A DNA stretch of 64,000 nt from Rhizocola hellebori (GTDB lineage Bacteria; Actinomycetota; Actinomycetes; Mycobacteriales; Micromonosporaceae). The stretch covers positions 41,378 through 105,377 of the forward strand of contig NZ_BONY01000033.1 of the NCBI RefSeq assembly GCF_016862955.1, in the 5' to 3' direction. A program made the position numbers and the translations under genes. This document shows, piece by piece, positions 17,239-25,900 of the stretch. The notes under the pieces were generated by a model. The model searched no databases, was not told where the DNA came from, and worked only from the letters and a program-made list of their open reading frames with translations. Every line of letters starts with the position of its first letter. The stretch's first letter is position 1.

Positions 17239-17813
17239 CCCCTCCGAAGGCGCCGCTGAATCTCTACCCGACCCTGGATGTCGTACGCGATGTGATCGCA
17301 CCTACCCTGGCGGACGCGGTCACGCCCTACCGGAAGGGGATGAGCCAGTCGCGAGCGGTGATTCCGGCCTCCGTGGTGATTACCGATGAGGATCGCAGGG
17401 TGATGAGCCTCCTGACCGGAGCAGGTGTGAACCTGCGACTGGCCCGAAATGTCGACACCTGGCTTTACTCGGACCCGGAAGTGTTGTGTGCCTTGCCTGT
17501 CGTGTGGGGCGAGCATCCGCCGACCAGCATCATGATTGTCCGCGATCCCGCGGTCCGGGCCGTGACCGCCGCCTACGCCGAGCTGGTCTGGGCAGGCGCT
17601 GTGCCCTACCGCGAGCCCGTGCGGGAGTGGCTTGATGTGCTGCGCATGCTGTCGCTGGGCATGACCGACCGTGATATCGCCACAGCGCACAACACTTCGC
17701 AGCGCACCGTGGAGCGGCGCATCGCCGAGGCTATGGCCCACTATCGGGTGGCTACCCGATTCGAGCTGGGCATGGCGTGGTCGGCTGAACAGACACAAAA
17801 ATCTGATCGGTGA
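17208..17813 (+). CDS. LuxR-type C-terminal part of the split regulator
   Basis: About 201 residues. The middle part (LNLYPTLDVVRDVIAPTLADAV onward) matches the central domain of TrmB/LuxR-type regulators. The end, WLDVLRMLSLGMTDRDIATAHNTSQRTVERRIAEAMAHYRVATRFELGM, is a LuxR helix-turn-helix. The only early start is a GTG at 17208 with no ribosome-binding site, just after an in-frame stop at 17199. The frame must therefore have been entered from the preceding ORF by a one-base slip back, or the gene is disrupted by a mutation or sequencing error between 17202 and 17238. Confidence 0.6.
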   Translation: MAAWARHAALTPPKAPLNLYPTLDVVRDVIAPTLADAVTPYRKGMSQSRAVIPASVVITDEDRRVMSLLTGAGVNLRLARNVDTWLYSDPEVLCALPVVWGEHPPTSIMIVRDPAVRAVTAAYAELVWAGAVPYREPVREWLDVLRMLSLGMTDRDIATAHNTSQRTVERRIAEAMAHYRVATRFELGMAWSAEQTQKSDR

Positions 17814-17836
17814 ACACCCACTTCGCCATTAGTCAT

Positions 17837-17862
17837 GCTGCTCCATCCGCGGATGGAGCAGC
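17837..17862. terminator. Perfect 26-bp palindrome between convergent genes
   Basis: Arms GCTGCTCCATCCG and its exact complement meet without a loop between the regulator (+) and the secreted-protein pair (-). There is no T run, so it is a bidirectional hairpin terminator candidate and not a classic intrinsic one. Confidence 0.5.
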
Positions 17863-17877
17863 AATCGCTATCGCGCC

Positions 17878-18288
17878 TCAGGTGTAGATCGTTCCAGTCC
17901 AAAGCGTGAAATTCGTATACGGTCCCTTCACGATGATCGATGCGCGATAGCCGTCGACCGTCGACCAGTCGGGATAGGTGACCGAGGCGGACCAGGTGGT
18001 CGGGCAGGTCAGCGGCCCAGTGTTCTTCTGCGTGCGGATCACTTCTTGACCGTTGTACGAGATGGTCACCACCAGATACCCAGGGCAGAACCCGCTCGTG
18101 GCAGCGCAACCCCATCCGCCGTAGCCCTCGACCTTGCCGGGTGTAGTGGTGTCACTAACCACGACGGTCGCACTGCACTCCCGGAAGAAGTTGTTCTTGG
18201 AGTTGCCCGATGACACGGCCGAAGCCGGCATCGCTGTCGACACCAGGGCCGCGAGCACAGTCACCACGACGATCGCCAGCCGCTTCAT
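17878..18288 (-). CDS. Small secreted protein, paralogue of its neighbour
   Basis: A 136-residue protein with a signal peptide (KRLAIVVVTVLAALVSTAMPASA, cleavage near residue 24). The mature part is a beta-rich domain with four cysteines and the segment PGKVEGYGGWGC. The same pattern (PGKIEAWGGWSC) occurs in the upstream gene, so the two are tandem duplicates. The ATG at 18288 overlaps the upstream stop (ATGA), so they are translationally coupled. A longer frame upstream is a shadow. The family is not recognised; export is the only firm property. Confidence 0.75.
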   Translation of the reverse strand: MKRLAIVVVTVLAALVSTAMPASAVSSGNSKNNFFRECSATVVVSDTTTPGKVEGYGGWGCAATSGFCPGYLVVTISYNGQEVIRTQKNTGPLTCPTTWSASVTYPDWSTVDGYRASIIVKGPYTNFTLWTGTIYT

Positions 18289-18704
18289 GACGCGATCGTC
18301 CCGGTGGTGATCCGGACCTCCGCGTAGATCGCGCCTGACATCCACAGTTTCGCGTACCAGTTCTGGCTTCCGGCAATGTTGGTGGCGGTGACCTCGCCGT
18401 GCCCGGTGGCCGCAAACTTGTCGTAGTTCTTCGCCTGTGAAGCTACCTTGGTGCCGTTCCGGTACAGATCGATGGTGAGAACGCCACCCCACACGGCCGG
18501 GCTCGGGCAGCTCCAGCCGCCCCAGGCCTCAATCTTGCCGGGCGAGCCGATAACAGAGTCCGATACATAGAGCGACGCGTCGCAACCGGCCCAGAAGTTT
18601 TCGTCGACCCCGGAGGCCGTCTTGGCCATCGCCGGTGCCTGCACGACCGCTATACACATCGCCACCGCCGCGACAGAAACGGCTGCCCGTAACATGTTCC
18701 TCAA
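18285..18704 (-). CDS. Small secreted protein, first of the tandem pair
   Basis: A 139-residue protein with a signal peptide (LRAAVSVAAVAMCIAVVQAPAMA) and a mature domain starting KTASGVDENFWAGCDASLYVSDSV. It shares the PGKxExxGGWxC motif, a following VLTIDLYRNGTKVASQAKN-like strand and an aromatic C-terminus with the downstream paralogue. TTG 18704 is 8 nt after AGGAGG; ATG 18695 is possible but too close to any Shine-Dalgarno. The function is unknown; a secreted matrix or antagonist protein is only a guess. Confidence 0.75.
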   Translation of the reverse strand: MRNMLRAAVSVAAVAMCIAVVQAPAMAKTASGVDENFWAGCDASLYVSDSVIGSPGKIEAWGGWSCPSPAVWGGVLTIDLYRNGTKVASQAKNYDKFAATGHGEVTATNIAGSQNWYAKLWMSGAIYAEVRITTGTIAS

Positions 18705-18853
18705 ATCGCAATCCTCCTATGTAGACGTTTGCACGTAGGATCAGCGATTTACATTCCTCCGGCAAGAACATTTCCAGCCAGAGAAAACACCCTGTTCAAG
18801 CGTGAAGTTGTTCGAAGTCGAGCGCGACGCGAAATGTCCACTGTGGACAAAAC

Positions 18854-18877
18854 GGCGCCCGGGTTGCCCCGGGCGCC
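18854..18877 (-). terminator. Terminator of the M6 protease gene
   Basis: A 10-bp perfect GC stem (GGCGCCCGGG with CCCGGGCGCC, 4-nt loop) lies 20 nt beyond the protease stop and is followed on the minus strand by GTTTTG. Confidence 0.75.
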
Positions 18878-18897
18878 GCCTGTTTTACCGAGTCAGG

Positions 18898-21288
18898 TCA
18901 GGACATGACCTTGACCTTCATCGTGGTGCCGCTCACCGACTGGACAATGATCTTCACGCCGACCGCGGGAAGAATCACGCCATGGTTTGGCAGCTCGGGA
19001 TACCAGTAGGTCCGGCCGTCATCGAAGACCGGCTGGGCGTTGCTGCCGTTGACGTGCATGAGCACGCCGTTCTGGTGCAGGTCGAAACCTGGCACCGCGG
19101 TGAGGCCGAACGGTGCGTCAAATACCTGAACGCGAGCGCGCCAGTATGCGCCGTCGGCCCGCAGCTGCGGCTGGGGATGCGCGTCGATGTACAGGTTTCG
19201 GCCACTGCCAGGGTGTGCGAAGGTGTCGTTGTCGTTGTATGACCTGTCCCAGTAGGAGATCAAAAGACCCTGCTGGTACGAGAAGTGGTCCACCTTGTCT
19301 GGCAGTGCCGCGCCGTACCCGAAGTAATACGGGCCGGTCTGGAGATACCTGTCGTAGGAAACGTAGGAACGGTTTCCTGCGATGTAGAAATGGTCGTACA
19401 TCGTCGTGAAGCTGGCACCAGCAGCGGTGAAACCGCTGAGGGTCCAGCCATTGTCGCCACTCTCCGCCCCATCGCTGAGCACCGTGGCCCCACCAGCGGT
19501 GAGGTTGATGTCATCGATGAAGATGCCGTTTGGCAATGCGCCGTCGTTGCCGGCGGCCGCGGTGTCGGTGGAGTAGCGGAATCGCAACCCGATGGTTTGG
19601 TTGGCGTAGGCGGACAGATCGAAGGAAGCCGGCGTGTAAGCCGCCTGCACACCGTCGATGCCGTTGCCTTCGTCCACCTTGGTGATGTTGCCGGGGATCG
19701 CCGTCCAGTGGGCACCACTGTCGGTGCTGACCTCAACGTATGCATAGTCGCACGGGTCGGGGCCGCAGTCTTCGATGTCCCAGCGGGCTTTGAAGGTCAG
19801 GCTCGCCGAGCCTGCCGGCAGCGTTACTTGCCTGGTCAGCGTGTTCTCCAGGCCATTTGCATCGCCACTGAACCACTGTTTCGCACCGGAGGCCGGCGCG
19901 CCGAGTTGGGTGACAACAGGTTTCTTAGGCAGTGTTACCACTAGTGCCTGTGGCTTGGCCGAGTTGTATTCCTCCGGGCCCAGGTTGATGGTCTGCTGGC
20001 CGGAGCCCGCCTGAACCGTTGCATAGTTCAGCCAGCCCAGTTGCAGCTTGTTCCACGCACCCAGGTCACCGGCCCGGTCGCCGATGCTCTGTTCACCCGC
20101 GGCGCCCAGGCGGCTTTGCGCCATGAGCGTCCAGTACTCGCTGTTGTTGTCACCGCCGCTGAGGACGTTGTAGTCGTCCGGCAGGCCCAGGTCGTGACCG
20201 TACTCGTGGAAGAACACGCTACGGCCGCCGTTCTCAGGCTGGATCGTGTAGTCGTAGATCCAGATTCCCGAGGTGCCGATCTGGTTGCCACCGTTCAGGT
20301 TGTTCACCGGACCGGCGCTGCCGATCAGGTTCTGGAAGGTGGCCCAGCGGTGACTCCAGATCGCGTCCTCACCCTGGAAAGGGTCACCGTCGGCTTGGTC
20401 GCCTCCGGAGTGAACGATCTGGAAGTGGTCGATGTAGCCATCCGACTCGTTGAAGTTGCCATCGCCGTCAAAGTCGTAGCGGTCCCACTGGTCGAACGTG
20501 GCAAGCTCGGCGTTGACGTCGGCGGCGGAACGGCCGGAGGCCAATTGGTCTGCATACCACTGGTTGGCCGCGTCGCGGACCAGTGCCCAGGTGTTGGTGC
20601 AGACGTTGCTCCCACACGGGAAGCCGTTTGACCGGCCATAGCGCGCCTCGTTGTAAGGCACCTTGACCCAGTTCGTCACCGTGCCGTTCACGCTGTAACG
20701 GCCCGAAGACTGGCTCTCGTAGTAGGTTTTGAGCGATTCCACGCCTGCGCCCGAGCCGAAATACATCTGCTCGAAGTAAGCCTGGTTGTAGTCAGGCCGC
20801 CAGTTCGTGGAATTGTCCACCGCGCGGTCGGGCGCGGGGATCTCGTTGCGCAGCGGTCCGTCGAAACGGGCCGGGCCAGGGGTTGCCGCATCGGTGTCCT
20901 GGTCCGGGTAGCTCGGGTGCCGCGTGTTGCCAAACTCGGCGAGAATGACAAAGACCCGGTCGGTCGCCTCGCGAGCGAGCTCGACGTACTGGTCCCCACC
21001 CGAAGGTGTGCCCTTCGGGCCTTTCTTTCCGAGTTTGACAACGGTGCTGGCGCCACGCTTCTCGGCCTTCTTGGTCCCATTGATGACCTGGGAGAGTGCC
21101 TCCTCGCGTAGCTCACGGCGCTTTGCTTCCGACGGGTTGGACAACTCGTCGGAAATCAGTGCCGGTTCCCCGGTCGCTGTAACCGCGTTCGGTGTGGTGA
21201 CACCCGGTGTGGCGTTGGCCGCGGAACCCAGGGTTGGGCTCAGCGCTGCCAATGTCACTCCGAGCATCCCCACGGCGATTTTGCGCAT
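18898..21288 (-). CDS. Secreted M6-family metalloprotease (immune inhibitor A-like)
   Basis: A 796-residue exported zinc protease. It has a signal peptide (about 1-27), a charged propeptide, and an M6 catalytic domain whose zinc site reads HEYGHDLGLPDDYN, preceded by GTSGIWIYDYTIQPENGGRSVFF. The C-terminal half carries a MAM-like/immune-inhibitor beta domain (TLPAGSASLTFKARWDIEDCGPDPCDYAYVEVSTDSG, in part) with two cysteine pairs. Family members degrade host or competitor proteins and are made as zymogens. GGAGG stands a few bases before the ATG. It is monocistronic, with its own terminator. Confidence 0.93.
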   Translation of the reverse strand: MRKIAVGMLGVTLAALSPTLGSAANATPGVTTPNAVTATGEPALISDELSNPSEAKRRELREEALSQVINGTKKAEKRGASTVVKLGKKGPKGTPSGGDQYVELAREATDRVFVILAEFGNTRHPSYPDQDTDAATPGPARFDGPLRNEIPAPDRAVDNSTNWRPDYNQAYFEQMYFGSGAGVESLKTYYESQSSGRYSVNGTVTNWVKVPYNEARYGRSNGFPCGSNVCTNTWALVRDAANQWYADQLASGRSAADVNAELATFDQWDRYDFDGDGNFNESDGYIDHFQIVHSGGDQADGDPFQGEDAIWSHRWATFQNLIGSAGPVNNLNGGNQIGTSGIWIYDYTIQPENGGRSVFFHEYGHDLGLPDDYNVLSGGDNNSEYWTLMAQSRLGAAGEQSIGDRAGDLGAWNKLQLGWLNYATVQAGSGQQTINLGPEEYNSAKPQALVVTLPKKPVVTQLGAPASGAKQWFSGDANGLENTLTRQVTLPAGSASLTFKARWDIEDCGPDPCDYAYVEVSTDSGAHWTAIPGNITKVDEGNGIDGVQAAYTPASFDLSAYANQTIGLRFRYSTDTAAAGNDGALPNGIFIDDINLTAGGATVLSDGAESGDNGWTLSGFTAAGASFTTMYDHFYIAGNRSYVSYDRYLQTGPYYFGYGAALPDKVDHFSYQQGLLISYWDRSYNDNDTFAHPGSGRNLYIDAHPQPQLRADGAYWRARVQVFDAPFGLTAVPGFDLHQNGVLMHVNGSNAQPVFDDGRTYWYPELPNHGVILPAVGVKIIVQSVSGTTMKVKVMS

Positions 21289-21416
21289 GGTGCCTCCGGA
21301 AGGGGGTTGAACCCCTCGGGGTGGAGGGGAGAGGCCCCGAAGCTAGGCCAGGACTGTTGTCTTCCGGAAGATCAGCCGCGAAGAAGTTTTCGTACTGATA
21401 TTAAGTGAACGCTTCC

Positions 21417-21444
21417 TTGACGCATGCCGTTATGGGTATATGAT
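21417..21444 (+). promoter_or_regulatory. Promoter of the ArsR operon (leaderless type)
   Basis: TTGACG (21417-21422), 16-nt spacer, TATGAT (21439-21444); ATG 21451 follows after 6 nt. Confidence 0.6.
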
Positions 21445-21450
21445 CGCCTC

Positions 21451-21795
21451 ATGGCACGAGCAGCGACGACGTCGGACGTGTTCAACGCGATCGCCGAGCC
21501 GCAGCGCCGGGAGATCCTGGTGCTGCTGCGGGCGGGTGAGCGGCCGGTGACCGAGTTGGCGCAGGAGCTGGGGATGACCCAGCCGGGGGCGTCCAAGCAC
21601 CTTCGGGTGCTTCGCGAGGTCGGGCTGGTGCGCGATCGCAAGGCGGGCAAGCAGCGCCTGTACGGCCTTGACGCCCGCGGGCTGCGGCCGGTTCACGAGT
21701 GGGCCGGCGGGTTCGAGCGGTTCTGGAACGAGAGCTTCGACCGGCTGGACGCTTACGTGCAGGACCTCAAAGCAGGCAAGGCAGGAAAGGAGTAG
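21451..21795 (+). CDS. ArsR-family transcriptional regulator
   Basis: A 114-residue winged-helix repressor: VFNAIAEPQRREILVLLRAGERPVTELAQELGMTQPGASKHLRVLREVGLVRDRKAGKQRLYGLD is the ArsR core. The metal-binding cysteines of classical ArsR/SmtB sensors are missing, as in the subgroup that is paired with SRPBCC proteins. ATG 21451 is preferred over GTG/ATG codons upstream because of the promoter spacing. It heads an operon with an SRPBCC and a RibD_C protein and presumably represses it. Confidence 0.9.
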   Translation: MARAATTSDVFNAIAEPQRREILVLLRAGERPVTELAQELGMTQPGASKHLRVLREVGLVRDRKAGKQRLYGLDARGLRPVHEWAGGFERFWNESFDRLDAYVQDLKAGKAGKE

Positions 21796-21798
21796 CTG

Positions 21799-22275
21799 AT
21801 GAGCGCGACGGCCGACCGCGAGATCGTGATCTCGCGGGTCATCGATGCCCCACGGGAGCTGGTGTTCGAGGCGTTCACCGAGGTGCGGCACCTGTCGCGG
21901 TGGTGGGGGCCGGAGGGGTTCACCACCACCACGCGGTCCTTCGAGTTTCGTGTCGGCGGGGAGTGGGAGTTCGTGATGCACGGCCCGGACGGGACGGACT
22001 ACCAGGAGTGGATTTCCTGGACTCAGATCGTCCCGCCGGAGGAGATTGCGTTGCTGCACGGGGAGTCCCGCGACGACCCGAACTCCTTCGAGTCGGTCCT
22101 CACCTTCGAGCCCGACGGTGCGGCGACCCGGATCCAGATGCGCACGGTCTTCCGCACCAAGGAGCTGCGCGACGAGGCGGTCGAGAAGTACCACGCGGTC
22201 GAGGGCGGCCAGCAGACCCTGGGCAACCTGGCCACGTACATCACAGAAATTGTTCGGAATGGAGCTGAGAACTGA
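21799..22275 (+). CDS. SRPBCC/AHSA1-domain protein
   Basis: A 158-residue protein of the START-like SRPBCC superfamily: ISRVIDAPRELVFEAFTEVRHLSRWWGPEGFTTTTRSFEFRVGGEWEFVMHGPDG, with the RWWGPEGF motif of the AHSA1 subgroup. Members bind small hydrophobic ligands. It starts 3 nt after the ArsR stop, and its stop shares a base with the next start. The ligand is not known. Confidence 0.9.
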   Translation: MSATADREIVISRVIDAPRELVFEAFTEVRHLSRWWGPEGFTTTTRSFEFRVGGEWEFVMHGPDGTDYQEWISWTQIVPPEEIALLHGESRDDPNSFESVLTFEPDGAATRIQMRTVFRTKELRDEAVEKYHAVEGGQQTLGNLATYITEIVRNGAEN

Positions 22276-22895
22276 TGGCAGGCAAGGTGTTCTTCAGTGT
22301 GACGATGTCACTGGACGGTTTCATCGCGCCCGGGTCTCTCGGGGAATTGATGGGCCAGCAGTGGATGGAACTGCAGCAGTGGGTTTTCCCGCTGCGATTC
22401 TTTCGGGAGAACCTCAAGCTCGGCGAGGGCGGCGAGGAAGGGCGCGACAACGACATCGCGCGGGAGACGTTCGAGCGCACCGGCGCGAGCGTGATGGGCA
22501 AGCGCATGTTCGACGCGGGCGAGCAGATGTGGCCGGCGGAGGCGCCGTTCCACACACCGGTGTTCGTCGTGACGCACGAGAAACGTGACCCCTGGGAGCG
22601 GCCGGGTGGGACCACTTTCCACTTCGTCAACGACGGCATCGAAACCGCGCTCGACCAGGCCCGCGAGGCCGCCGGTGACCGAGACGTCCGCATCGCGGGT
22701 GGCGGCGCGACAATCCTGGAATACGTGAACGCCGGCCTGATCGACGAGTTCTCGATCGCGCTCTCACCCGTGCTGTTCGGTGCCGGAGTCCGCCTTTTCG
22801 AGGGTGTGGACGCGGGCCGTGTGGCGCTGGATCCGATCCGCGCGGAGCCGACGCGGCGGGTGACCCATCTGACCTACGCGGTCCGGGAGCGATAA
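22275..22895 (+). CDS. Dihydrofolate reductase-like protein (RibD C-terminal domain)
   Basis: A 206-residue RibD_C/DHFR-fold protein. SVTMSLDGFIAPG at the start, TGASVMGKRMFDAGEQMW in the middle, and VRIAGGGATILEYVNAGLIDEFSIALSPVLFGAGVRLFEG at the end are the NADPH-binding elements of this family. It is likely an NADPH-dependent reductase of unknown substrate. It overlaps the SRPBCC gene by one base (TGATG) and closes the three-gene operon. Confidence 0.9.
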   Translation: MAGKVFFSVTMSLDGFIAPGSLGELMGQQWMELQQWVFPLRFFRENLKLGEGGEEGRDNDIARETFERTGASVMGKRMFDAGEQMWPAEAPFHTPVFVVTHEKRDPWERPGGTTFHFVNDGIETALDQAREAAGDRDVRIAGGGATILEYVNAGLIDEFSIALSPVLFGAGVRLFEGVDAGRVALDPIRAEPTRRVTHLTYAVRER

Positions 22896-22990
22896 CGCCC
22901 CGACCACTACAGCCAAGAATGTGGCAAGGCTGAAGCAAGACTGCGCTGCGAGCATCCAGGGCGACATCTGCACTAGCCTGGAGGCACTTC

Positions 22991-25900
22991 ATGCGGCGCG
23001 TCGGCTGGATCGTCATTCCATTGATCGTCGTAGTGGCGATGACGCTTGGTCTGCCTCCGGGGGCGGTGCCCGGCAACGGGACCTTCCCGTTGTCCTGGCT
23101 GTGGACCTGGACCACCCAGCGACCCGCGAGCGCCTTCCTGAACGTGCCGCAGCAGCAGCATGGCCCCGATATCAAGCGGGATCCGCAGGTGCCCACTTCT
23201 GCGACCGACCTCAATGGACTGTCCGACGGTCCGGCCACCCCGGCGCGGCAGCGCAAGCCGTGGACGACCCCTAACCGGACAGGCTCGTTCAGCGAAGCGA
23301 CGAGCACGCGGATCGCGGCCGCGGCCACCGAACGGTCCGATATGTACGCCAACGCCGACGGGACCTACGCCCGGACGGTTTACCAGGACCCGGTGAACTT
23401 CAAGGCGGCGGACGGGTCGTGGAAGCCCATTGACCGATCGCTCGCCCGGCGCGGCGATGGCCGGCTCGCGCAGAAGGCGGCCAGCACCGATTTCACGGTG
23501 GCGGCACGCTCCTCGGACGCGCGTCTGGTCACGATTAACCTGGACGCGGGCCACGCCTTCTCCTACGGGCTGGCCGGAGCGGCCGACGTGCCCGCGAACG
23601 TCAATGAGAACAGCAGTCTCTACCCGGGCGTTTTGTCCAATGTGGACCTCAAGCTTGAGGTTCTCGCCAACGGCGTCAAGGAGTCGCTGATTCTGCGGTC
23701 AGCGGCTGCCCCGGCGTCGTTTGTCTTTCCGTTCGACCTTGTGGGGCTGACCGCCGCGCTGGGCGCCAACGGCTCGGTCGAGCTCACGGACGCCGCCGGT
23801 GTGGTACGCGCGTCTCTTCCGGCCGGGTTCATGCAGGACTCCAGATTTGACCGCGAGTCGGGTGACTTCACGAGGTCCGACGCGGTCATTTACGAGTTGG
23901 TCGACGTGAATGGCCGGCGCGCGCTGAAGGTGACCCCCGACGCGGCGTGGCTGCGCGACCCGGCCCGGGTCTACCCGGTGACGCTGGACCCGTCGACATT
24001 CATGGGCACGGGCGACACCTATGTGTACAAGACAAGTGGTTCCGATCATTCCGGTGAGGACAACCTGCCGGTGGGTACCTATGACGGTGGTACCCATGTG
24101 GCCCGTTCGCTTATGCATTTCGACGGCTTCTCGACCACATACAACGGGGCGACAATCACCGGCGCTTCGCTGTGGACCTGGCTGACCTGGACCTACGACT
24201 GCACGGCGCGCAAGGTCGAGGTCAAGCCGATCAACGCCGCCTGGAACGCCGCTACAGTGCAATGGCCCGGCCCCGCGCTGGGCGCGGCCATCGGCTCGGC
24301 CACGCCTAACGCCCCGCACGCGTGCGCCAACGACGGCGGCAACCGTGCCGTCGGCGATCCGGTGCAGATCAATTTGACTCCGCTGACCACGTTTCAGAAC
24401 TGGCTGACCGGCTCGCCAAACTACGGGCTGGCGCTGACCGCACCGTCGGAGACGACAAGCAACCAGTGGAAGCGGTTCACCTCACGCAATTTCGCCAATT
24501 ACCTCTACCAGCCGCGACTGATCGTCTACTACACCGGTCCGGGCACGCCGCAGATCGACGCTGCCTATCCAGCCTCGGGCTACAACTCCCCGACGCTGAC
24601 CCCGACCCTGATCGCTGAGGCACACGATCCGGACGGGGTCGGCAGCCCGTTCACTTACCAGTTCCAGGTTTACGACAGCAACGGCACGATGGTCGAGAAC
24701 TCCGGACGGATCGCCTCATCGTCGTTCCAGGTGGGCCCGAACAAGCTCGCTCGTGGACAGAGCTATTCGTGGGCGGTCGTCGCCAGCGACGGCTCCACCG
24801 AGAGCCCGCCGTCGGTGTTCTCTCTGTCGACGTTGCCACCCCAACCGCCGGTCACCTCCGGTTTGGCACAGAACGGAATGAAGGGCTTCGAGCCCAGCAT
24901 CGGGAACTACACGACCTCTGCTACCGACGTGAAAATCTCCACGGTGGGCCCGGATCTGACGGCGACCCGCATTTACAACAGCCTAGACCGAAGAACAAAT
25001 CTTGCATTTGGTACCGGGTGGTCGAGCCAGGCCGACATGCGTATCACCGAGCTCGATGTGGTTTCCGGTGTGCCGCAGGTGCTTTCGGTCACCTACGCCT
25101 CGGGTCAGGAGGCGATCTTCGGCAAGAAGGCCGACGGGTCTTTCGCCTCGCCGCTGGGCAGGGTCGCCAACCTCAGCTGCCTCAACGCCTCCGGGGCGGT
25201 CATCACCTGCCCGACCACCTCGGCGACCGCTATCACCGGCTACCGGTTGCTGGAAAAGGACGGCACGGCCTACACCTTCGCCGCGACGATCGCCGGTTCC
25301 GGCAGTTACGCCCTCACCTCGATCACCGACTTCTCCGGTCGGGTGGAAACCCTGACCTACAACGCCGGAACCCTGCAGCTGGCAAAAATCACCTCGGCGT
25401 CGGGCCGGGCGCTCAGCTTCACCTGGTCGGCTGGACACATCCTCACGGTGGCCACCGACGAGCTCGTGGCGGGCACCCCATCGTCGCGTTCGATCTGGAC
25501 CTACACCTACGTCAATAACTCGCTGACCAAGGTGTGCCCGCCGGACGAGGCCGTCAAGTGCACCCAGTACACGTATTCCACCACCGGATCGGCCTTTCCG
25601 TCTCTGGTCCGCAACCTGGCCCCGACTTCCAACTGGCGGCTGACCGATGCGGTGGGCTCGTCCATCGCGGCCAGTTCCGTGCTCGACCAGGGCGGCGCCG
25701 ACAATGGGGTGGCCTCGTCCGTCGCGTTCGGACAGAGCGGCCCGCTCGTGGGTGCCACCGGTTCGAAAGCCGCACAGTTCAACGGCTCCAGCAGCGTGAT
25801 CGCGCTGCCCAACACCCTGGCCAACGAGTCCGGCTACCGATCGGCCAGCGTCTGGTTCAACACCACCACACCCGGCAAGGTGCTGCTGAGCCAGTCCACC

